Shown here one piece after another: positions 18,019 to 23,624 of a stretch of DNA of 23,624 nucleotides (positions are counted from its first letter, which is position 1; the number at the start of each line of letters is the position of its first letter). A model generated the notes under the pieces. That model was given only the letters and a program-made list of their open reading frames with translations. It was not told the DNA's origin and did no database searches. Source of the DNA: Rubrivivax sp. (GTDB taxonomy: Bacteria > Pseudomonadota > Gammaproteobacteria > Burkholderiales > Burkholderiaceae_C); NCBI GenBank assembly GCA_016719535.1, contig JADJYX010000008.1, positions 1 to 23,624 of the forward strand. Reading direction: 5' to 3'. The translations under genes and the position numbers were made by a program.

Positions 18019-18466
18019 CCACCACCGCCACCGCCACCACCGTCCGCCCCGTGGTCGCCATCGCCTGCGACCGCGTGCGGGTCTTCCAGCACGATGCCCA
18101 TGCCGCCTTCGACGGCTACGTGCGCGCCGTCACCGACGTCATGCACGGCTTGCTGCTGACCGGCAGCCCGTCGAACGTGCAGCCCCGAGGGCTGGCTGGC
18201 GCGCGCCGTGCGCTCGCCGACGCCTGACCGTCAATTCGCTGCACGAGCAGGGCATCGACCGGCTGGGCACCGGCCTGACGGTGAGGCGCGTGCCGACGAC
18301 GGCCTGGTGGAGGCGATCTCGGTGGCGGCGGCGCCGCAGTTCACGCTGGCGGTGCAATGGCACCCGAGATGCGCATTCACGACAGCGCCGAGGGCGCGCG
18401 ATCTTCGCCGCCTTTGCCGAAGCCTGCCGGGCGCGGCGGGTGCAGCGGCTGCGGGCACGCGCCTGA
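18015..18466 (+). pseudogene. PuuD-like class I glutamine amidotransferase (gamma-glutamyl-GABA hydrolase family), middle missing
   Basis: The N-terminus reads PVVAIACDRVRVFQHDAHAA and YVRAVTDVMHGLLLTGSPSN then VQP, matching the start of the Peptidase_C26/PuuD family. The C-terminus, in another frame, reads LTVNSLHEQGIDRLGTGLTV, then FTLAVQWHP followed by RIHDSAEGARAIF, the His-Pro-Glu region of the family. Between them (about 18187-18232) roughly 100 residues are absent, including the nucleophile Cys of the CRG motif. A shorter piece before the LTGSPSN motif also seems to be missing. The remnant would not be active. Either the gene decayed or the assembly collapsed here. The intact family hydrolyses gamma-glutamyl amide bonds. 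The ATGA overlap with the crotonase gene shows it belongs to the operon. Confidence 0.7.
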
Positions 18467-18499
18467 GGCGAATTTGCATTCGATGGCAGGGATTCCAGC

Positions 18500-19113
18500 G
18501 GCGGCTGACGGCGCAAAGCGGCCGCTGGTCGTTGGCTCGACGGGGCCTTGGGTTCTGACTGCGGATGCCCCCGGCCGGGCTTTCGGCCCGGCGGCCGACT
18601 CCCTTTCTTTGCTGGTGCAAAGAAAGGAAGCAAAGAAAGCACCCTGAATGCAACACCCCGGCTCGTCGGGTGCGACTCGCTCGCTGCGCTCGAGTCCGGT
18701 AGTACTCGATGCTCTCGCAAAGTTGCTCGACAGTCCACGACCTTTCACCGGCGGGCGGCCGGCCTGGTCACGCTGGACCACCAGCCGCCGCACGTGCGCC
18801 GGGCGGCGGCACGCGCGGCGGCTGGTGGTCCAGCGTGACGCCGGCCACGGTTCGCCTGTGGCGGTGAAAGGTCGTGGACTGTCGAGCAATCCTTTGCGCG
18901 AGAGCATCGAGTCACCACCGGCTCGAGCGTCCGCGAGCGATCCGCACCCGACGAGCCGGGGTGTTGCATTGGAGGTGCTTTCTTGGCTTCCTCTTTGCAC
19001 CCGCAAAGAAAGGGAGTCGGCCGCCGGGCCGAAACCCCGGCCGGGGGCTTGCGCAGGCCAGCCCAAGGCCAGGAGACGCACCAGCGATTGACGGCAATGC
19101 GCCGCAAGCCGCC
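18500..19113. repeat. Long imperfect palindrome filling a convergent intergenic region
   Basis: The core is 18567-18791 paired with 18815-19048, two arms of about 230 bp that match over nearly their whole length with scattered substitutions and small indels. The centre is a 23-bp GC-rich loop (18792-18814). The innermost 24 bp of each arm (18768-18791 and 18815-18838) pair perfectly. Weaker pairing continues outward: GGCCTTGGG at 18544 with 19062, CGCTGGT at 18523 with 19080, and GGCGGCT at 18500 with 19107. Each arm also has smaller hairpins. It begins 34 bp after the amidotransferase stop and ends 47 bp before the boxA stop, so it separates two convergent operons. Reading frames across it are shadows. 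Confidence 0.85.
18602..18627. terminator. Small perfect hairpin nested in the palindrome arm
   Basis: An 11-bp perfect stem (CCTTTCTTTGC and GCAAAGAAAGG) with a 4-nt loop. A less perfect partner lies in the other arm near 18992-19015. It could help end transcription from either side, but no U-run follows, so it is not a standard intrinsic terminator. Confidence 0.35.
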
Positions 19114-19159
19114 ACGCGACGATGAAGGCATCGGCCGGGCACGCGCGACGCTGCGGCGC

Positions 19160-20431
19160 TCAATAAGTCTCGAGGTGCAGCCGCCCTTCGCGCTTGAGCG
19201 CCGCGCCCACCGTGTCCCACTGCAGACCGGCCTGCTGCGCGATGTCACGCAGCGCCAGCACCACGCCCTCTTCCATCGCCTTCAGGCCGCAGACGTAAGT
19301 GGGCATTCGGGTCGGCCAGCAGCGCCGCGAGGTCGGCGGCGCGCTCGCGCATCAGGTCCTGCACATAACGCTTGGGCTGGCCGGGCGTGCGGCTGAAGGC
19401 GAAGTGAATGTCGATGAAGTCCCGGGGCAGGCTTTGCAGCGGGCCAAAATAGGGCAGTTCCTCCTTCGTGCGCGCGCCGAAGAAGAGCATCAGCTTGCCA
19501 CCTTCGAACTTGCCGCTCTTGCGCAGGCGGCGGCGCCACTCGGTCATCGCCCGCATCGGCGCTGCCGGTGCCGGTGCGATCATCACGATGTGGCTCTTCG
19601 GGTGGTTGGGCATCAGGAAGCTGGTGCCGAAGGGCCCGATGACCTGCACCTTGTCGCCCACCTTCAGGTCGCAGACATAGTTGCTGGCCACGCCGCGCAC
19701 CGGTCGGCCCTGGTGGTCTTCCAGCACGCGCTTCACGGTCAGCGACAGGTTGTTGTAGCCCGGGCGTTCGCCGTTGCGCGGGCTGGCGATGCTGTACTGG
19801 CGCGCATGGTGCGGCCGGCCGCCGTCGTCCACGCCCGGCGGCAGGATGCCGATGCTCTGCCCTTCCAGCACCGGAAAGGGCATGGCGCCGAAATCGGGCA
19901 TCACGTGGTGGGTGTCGTATTCCGTGCCGACCTCGGTGACGCGCACGTTGCCGACCACGGTGGCCGTCACCGATTTCTCAGCCGCCTTCGGACCGTAGAG
20001 GTTGGCATAGGCATGCGCCGCCGACCAGGGCGGCAGCGTGGCGTTCCAGGCCCGCTGTTGAAGGCCGTCTGGCCGCTGGGGTCGGGCTGCGGCGCGGGCA
20101 CCGCGGCTTCGGCGATGGTCGCGGCTTCACCACCGCCGGCCGCGGCCAGTTCGTCGGCCGACAGTTCGGCCGGCAGGCTGTCCCAACGGAGCTGTTCGTC
20201 GACCGCATAGGCACGCACGCGCGGCATCTGGCGCCAGTTGTCGATGCTGCCGGTGGGGCACGGCGGAATGCAGTCCATGCACAGGTTGCACTTGGCTGCA
20301 TCGACGACATAGTTGCGCGAATCGTGCGTGATCGCGCCGCGCGGGCACATCGTCTCGCAGGTGTTGCAGCGGATGCAGATCTCCGGATCGATCAGATGCT
20401 GCTTGATGACCGCAAGGTCGGACTGGTCCAT
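19160..20431 (-). CDS. boxA: Benzoyl-CoA 2,3-epoxidase reductase subunit BoxA, frameshifted
   Basis: BoxA passes electrons from NADPH through FAD and two iron-sulfur clusters to the oxygenase BoxB, which converts benzoyl-CoA to its 2,3-epoxide. The N-terminus (MDQSDLAVIKQHLIDPEICI) leads into two 4Fe-4S motifs, CIRCNTCETMCPRG and CNLCMDCIPPCPTG. A linker rich in Ala and Glu follows, then a ferredoxin-NADP reductase-like part: RQYSIASPRNGERPGYNNLS (FAD binding), GTSFLMPNHPKSHIVMIAPA (NADP binding), LMLFFGARTKEELPYFGPLQ, and TYVCGLKAMEEGVVLALRDI near the C-terminus. It ends GRLHLETY with the stop at 19160-19162. About 420 residues, the usual length. Frameshifts lie near 20050 and 19295. It is the last gene of the box operon in this window. 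Confidence 0.95.
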
Positions 20432-20476
20432 GCCGATGTCTCCAAGGCGCGCAAGGCGGGGTATGCAGCAGGCATT

Positions 20477-20513
20477 CTCCCTCGGGGACCGGCCGCCAAA
20501 GCGGCCAGGGGAG
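20477..20513. other. Imperfect hairpin in the boxB-boxA spacer
   Basis: A core GGCCGC-CAAA-GCGGCC (20491-20506) is extended by partly pairing CTCCCTCGGGG and CAGGGGAG flanks. It lies upstream of boxA in the transcribed direction. It could affect RNA stability or translation of boxA; no U-run follows. Confidence 0.4.
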
Positions 20514-20528
20514 TGGCGTTGTTAGAGC

Positions 20529-20564
20529 GCCGAACCCGATCCAGGTCTCCCGGTCGGGTTCGGC
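20529..20564. other. Perfect 11-bp hairpin in the boxB-boxA spacer
   Basis: GCCGAACCCGA (20529-20539) pairs perfectly with TCGGGTTCGGC (20554-20564) around a 14-nt loop. It sits 38 bp after the boxB stop and about 100 bp before the boxA start. With the neighbouring hairpin it fills the 170-bp spacer, unusual for an operon whose products act together. It could be an RNA-processing or partial termination site. Confidence 0.5.
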
Positions 20565-20601
20565 AGCCCTCGGGGCGGCCGCCAGGCGCCGGGGCCTCAC
20601 A

Positions 20602-21957
20602 TCAGCCGAAGCGGATGTATTCGAAGTCCACCGGCTGGCGGTTGATGCCCATGACCGGCGGGGCGATCCAGTTGGCGAACTTGCCCCGGATCGACGACGC
20701 GGCCCATCAGCTGGCGACTAGGCACGGTCCTCGTCGGTGGGCAGCCACTGCTCGACATTGGCATTCCACTCGGGGTCGTGGATGTGGCGGCCGTCGGGCG
20801 ACACCTTCACGCCGGCCAGCGCACCGATATGTTGCGGTGGAAGGCCTTGTGCGGCGCCTTCAGCTTGAACGGGATGCCGGCCTTCTCGATCACCTTGTTC
20901 CAGCGCTCCACGCCGCCCACCGAGTCCTTGATGGAGTCGTCGCGCAGCACCCTCGTTGAGGGCATTGAGCATCGGCACGTCCTTCTCGACCAGCATGCCG
21001 TTGTTGACCTCCAGCACCTTGTAGGTCTGGCCCTTGAGCACATGGTCGTCGCTGCGCTTGCCTTCCTCGTGGCGGCCCAGCGGGGCCCGTCGAATAGAAG
21101 GTGGCGGCGTTGCTCGACTGATCGGCGCCGAAGAGGTCGATGGTGACCCTGAAATGGAAGTTCGGGTAGCGCTGGATGGTCGGCAGGTCGATCACGCCCA
21201 CGCCGCGCGCCAGCCTGGCCAGATCGTCCGTCTTCCGCTCGTTCATCGCCTGGCAGGTGCGCTGGATGACGCAGCTGACACCCGGCTCGCCCACGAACAT
21301 GTGGCGGTGCTTCTTCGGTCAGCATGAACTTGGTGGTGCGTGCCAGCGGAGTCGAAACTGCTTTCCGCCAGCGCGCACAGCTGGAACTTGCCGTCGCAGT
21401 CGGTGAAATGGGTAAACATGTAGAAGAAGCTCCAGCCAGTCAGGCGTCTTCTCGTTGAAGGCACCGAGGATGCGCGGAAGGTTTGTCTGGTGCTGTTTCG
21501 ACCGGGCTTCGCCTTCCTCGCGGCCGTCGCGGCCGAAATATTTGTGCAGCAGGTGAACCATCGCCCACAGGTGGCGGCCTTCCTCGACGTTGACCTGGAA
21601 GAGGTTGCCAGGTCGTACTGGCTGGGGCCGTCGAACCACGTGGCGCTGCTGCTCGACCGACGCCGGCTCGGTGTCGCCCTGCGTGACTGATGATGCGGCG
21701 CAGGTTGGCACAGTGCTCGCCAGGCACGTCCTGCCAGAGCGTCCTCGCCGCGTAGTCACCGAAATGGATCTTGCGGTCCGCTTCGGCCGGGTTCAGGGAA
21801 GATGCCCCAGCGGTAGTCAGGCATCTTCACGCCAGCCGAACTGCGCCCAGCCCTGCGGGTCGACGCTGACCGCGGTGCGCAGGTAGACGTCGAAATTCTG
21901 GCTGCCCTCGGGCCCCATGTCGTTCCACCGCTCAGGTAGGTAGGAAACACTGCTCAA
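20602..21957 (-). CDS. boxB: Benzoyl-CoA 2,3-epoxidase oxygenase subunit BoxB, N-terminus missing, frameshifted
   Basis: BoxB is the diiron epoxidase of the aerobic benzoyl-CoA pathway. The visible homology starts at about residue 40 of the family with ERWNDMGPEGSQNFDVYLRT, then AVSVDPQGWAQFG, VKMPDYRWGIF, TQGDTEPASVEQQRHV, LFQVNVEEGRHLWAMVHLLH (diiron ligands), NLPRILGAFNEKTPDWL, MFTHFTDCDGKFQLCALAES, MLTEEA-HHMF (ligands, disrupted by two extra bases near 21310), and a C-terminus GKFANWIAPPVMGINRQPVD then FEYIRFG. At least eight frame changes are needed. Upstream of about 21957 homology stops abruptly at a run of nine C and the first about 40 residues and the start codon are absent. The gene follows boxC on the same strand. 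Confidence 0.9.
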
Positions 21958-22241
21958 CCCCCCCCCATACGCGACTTTCTAATGGTTGCATTAACGAAGA
22001 CCAGGTGCTGCGGTGTCCTTGCCCATCCGCCCAAGTGCGGTTATGCGGTTTCTAATTCAAGAAATTAACACATCCTTTGTGGGTTAAGCACCACACATAC
22101 CCATACAAAGTTGGAACAAGTTGAGTCCAGCAGTCCAAGGTGTAATTTTTTTGAACATTTTTTCAGTGATGAAGCTTTCCTTGGTTTAGTGAAATTTTGG
22201 TTACCGCCACCCCCCTGGATGGCGATGACCCTCCCCCCCCC
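21958..22241. other. AT-rich foreign-looking segment between runs of nine C
   Basis: The composition falls sharply from the GC-rich surroundings, with T-rich stretches (for example near 22145-22165). Exact runs of nine C lie at 21958-21966 and 22233-22241, with a further run of six C at 22210-22215. No convincing gene is present; a 60-codon minus-strand frame at 22065-22247 has no recognisable motif. No transposase or clear terminal inverted repeat is seen. The segment sits where the end of boxC and the start of boxB should be. It may be an insertion or an assembly chimera. Confidence 0.6.
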
Positions 22242-22370
22242 AGTCAATGCAAGTCAGCGCAGTTACAGTGGACAGATCCGCGAAGGCATGCAGATTAAGC
22301 ACAAGCCGTTTGCGAATACCACCGTAGCTTACCGCCATGAAGTAAAACGCCAGTTTGCGCGAGCCTGTTG
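22242..22370. other. Moderate-GC stretch of unknown origin beside boxC
   Basis: About 130 bp of intermediate base composition joined directly to boxC. The plus strand is open and protein-like (GQIREGMQIKHKPFANTTVA, YRHEVKRQFARA). The minus strand is open too and runs in frame out of boxC (FYFMAVSYGGIRKRLVLNLH). Neither is recognised. Codon choice (AAA, GAA, ATT, TTT) differs from the rest of the window, so this piece probably also comes from elsewhere. Confidence 0.45.
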
Positions 22371-23624
22371 CTGCATCGGATAGAGAGGCAGAGGTGGCGT
22401 CGTTGACGGTGACCGTCGGCGCCTTGGCGGCATCGTCCGGGCAGCGCCAGCGTATAGCTGCGGTAGGAGCCAGCGCCAGCTCGAAAGCTGCCGGCAAAGC
22501 ACGACCCCGGCTCGATGAGCGCGAACAGGCTGCGGCTGGACACATCCAGCCGGCTGAAGGTGCGGCGCAGCAGCCCCGTCACCTCACGCACCAGCCAGTT
22601 TCCGGCATGCGCCTGCAGCGTGGCGTCCATCGCCAGCACGGCGGCGGCATCGCCTTCGGTCTTCACCAGCCAGAGGCCGATGTCGAGCTCGTTGGTGCGC
22701 ATCTCGAGGATATAGCGTCCTCCAGTTCGCGCGCCATCTGCAGCCCAATTACCAGGCGGCGCCGGCGGCTTCGCTCCCGGCCAGCGTCTGCGGCTGCGCC
22801 CCGATGAGCGCCGCGACGGTGAAGGTCGCCACGCGGCAGGCACTCGGTCGATAGCACGACTTTGTTCACGTGCACGCATAGCGCAGACCATCAACTTCGA
22901 CGCGCCACCCCAGCAGCGTCAAGCGTCACGCCCTGGCCGTCGATGGACGATAGCTGCCAACAATGGCGCTGCAGCGCGCCGCTCCTGCGCGAGGCGTGAA
23001 GCTGCGCTGACCTGGCGATGTCTGGTAAAGCTGATCGCCAGTCCGGCGCCAGCGCCTGGCCGCGCACGCCATCCCTCCGGTGGTGGCGATTGCCGGAAGA
23101 TGTCGACCAGATCTGCGCACGCCCAGCGCACACGCATCGGTCACACGCGTCAGGCCGCCGGTGCCAGAGCACGACGCCCAGCAACGGCACCTGGGCGGCT
23201 GGCCGCTGCTGCTGCGGTCGTCCACCAGGATGATCTCGTCGCAGGCCAGTGCCAGCTCGGCAGCCGCCGCCGGCACAGCTACCATTCACCGCGGCCAGGA
23301 ATTTGGGAGGCGCTGGCGCTGGAACGAATCCTCCAGGGCAGGTGCGTCTCGTTGGTGAGTGCAAGTTGACCTTCCACGCGTGGCTGGACAGGCCAGCGAC
23401 ATGAAGATATTGGCGCTTCGAGCAGAAGACCTTGTCCTTGAGGCTGGTGACGACGACCGGTGCGCACCTCGGTTGCTCCGGAGCGGATGCGGTTGAGCGC
23501 GTCGTTGAGCTCGATGTCCCCACCCAGGTCGTAGCTGTTGGGCGGGCTTGCTGGCCCGCGCGACTCCGGCGTCGGCGTCGACGTCCATCGCCAGGCGGGC
23601 GACCGGGCCTTCGGCTCAGCTTCC
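22371..23624 (-). CDS. boxC: Benzoyl-CoA-dihydrodiol lyase BoxC, 5' end outside window, 3' end missing, frameshifted
   Basis: BoxC opens the 2,3-epoxide of benzoyl-CoA by hydrolysis, giving 3,4-dehydroadipyl-CoA semialdehyde and formate. It belongs to the crotonase superfamily. Visible pieces from the right edge: AEGPVARLAMDVDADAGV, VVVTSLKDKVFCS, ANIFMLAGLSSHAWKVN (partly reconstructed), LEDSFQR, PKFLAAVNGSCAGGG (oxyanion hole), ELALACDEIILVDDRSS, VPLLGVV...GTGGLTRVTD, GVRGQRALAW, RYAYVN, LQMARELEDAI, NELDIGLWLVKTEGDAAAVL, AMDATLQAHAGNWLVREVTG, LLRRTFSRLDVSSRSLFALI, EPGSCFAGSF and ELALA. Homology fades after PDDAAKAPTVTVND near 22400. About 150 residues of the family C-terminus are absent. 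Many frame changes are needed. It is upstream of boxB. Confidence 0.9.

Noticed and set aside
18377..19081. Open frames across the palindrome on both strands, up to 234 codons
   Set aside because: Both arms give mirror versions of the same peptides, as expected from translating an inverted repeat. No start signal or domain.
19299..20210. 303-codon plus-strand frame antisense to boxA
   Set aside because: boxA cofactor motifs on the minus strand explain this region fully.
21958..22241. AT-rich segment as an insertion sequence or MITE
   Set aside because: No transposase, no terminal inverted repeats and no clear target duplication beyond the C runs; boxB and boxC sequence is lost, not only interrupted.
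1..23624. CRISPR array, tRNA or rRNA genes
   Set aside because: No regularly spaced direct repeats with unique spacers and no tRNA-like cloverleaf or rRNA sequence were noticed on reading; no search tool was run.

Overview
The window is 23.6 kb of very GC-rich DNA. The box benzoyl-CoA genes, the codon bias (G/C at third positions) and the protein families suggest a betaproteobacterium of the order Burkholderiales, probably near Rubrivivax, Leptothrix or Piscinibacter. That placement is inferred from protein flavour, not from a marker gene. No tRNA, rRNA or CRISPR array was seen.

Almost every recognisable gene is split between reading frames by single-base indels, often several per gene, including genes of core metabolism. 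The simplest reading is an error-rich assembly. Most CDS entries below are therefore reconstructions that change frame, and I do not call a gene broken for frameshifts alone. I do flag places where whole domains are missing.

Layout. 1-3757 (+): the 3' part of hsdR (type I restriction motor subunit), coupled by an ATGA overlap to a YgjP/SprT-like zinc metallopeptidase. 3781-5341: a small membrane protein diverging from a LysR regulator. 5476-6142 (+): a hemerythrin-like protein with a cysteine-rich tail. 6293-8163: a cyclic-nucleotide-binding/CPBP membrane protease fusion diverging from a PlsC-type acyltransferase. 8164-8990: no gene, but degenerate repeats. 8991-10117: a small hypothetical, a LysM protein and the remnant of a sigma-54 activator. 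10127-12469: a TruC-like pseudouridine synthase, a membrane protein and a divergent SDR. 12602-15450 (+): a DUF4124-like secreted protein, an RDD membrane protein, a large membrane protein with a periplasmic ClpP-like domain, and a small membrane protein.

15546-18466 (+) is a tightly coupled operon of four genes: family III CoA transferase, cysteine-dioxygenase-family thiol dioxygenase, enoyl-CoA hydratase/isomerase and a PuuD-like amidotransferase lacking its middle. All junctions overlap or nearly overlap. The thiol dioxygenase has a Gln where cysteine dioxygenases have the substrate-binding Arg, which points to 3-mercaptopropionate. With the CoA transferase next door this suggests an organosulfur route (thiol to sulfinate to CoA thioester).

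18500-19113 is filled by a long imperfect palindrome between two convergent operons. 19160-23624 (-) is the box pathway of aerobic benzoate degradation, transcribed boxC-boxB-boxA. The boxC/boxB junction is replaced by about 400 bp of unrelated, AT-richer DNA bracketed by runs of nine C, so the end of boxC and the start of boxB are missing.
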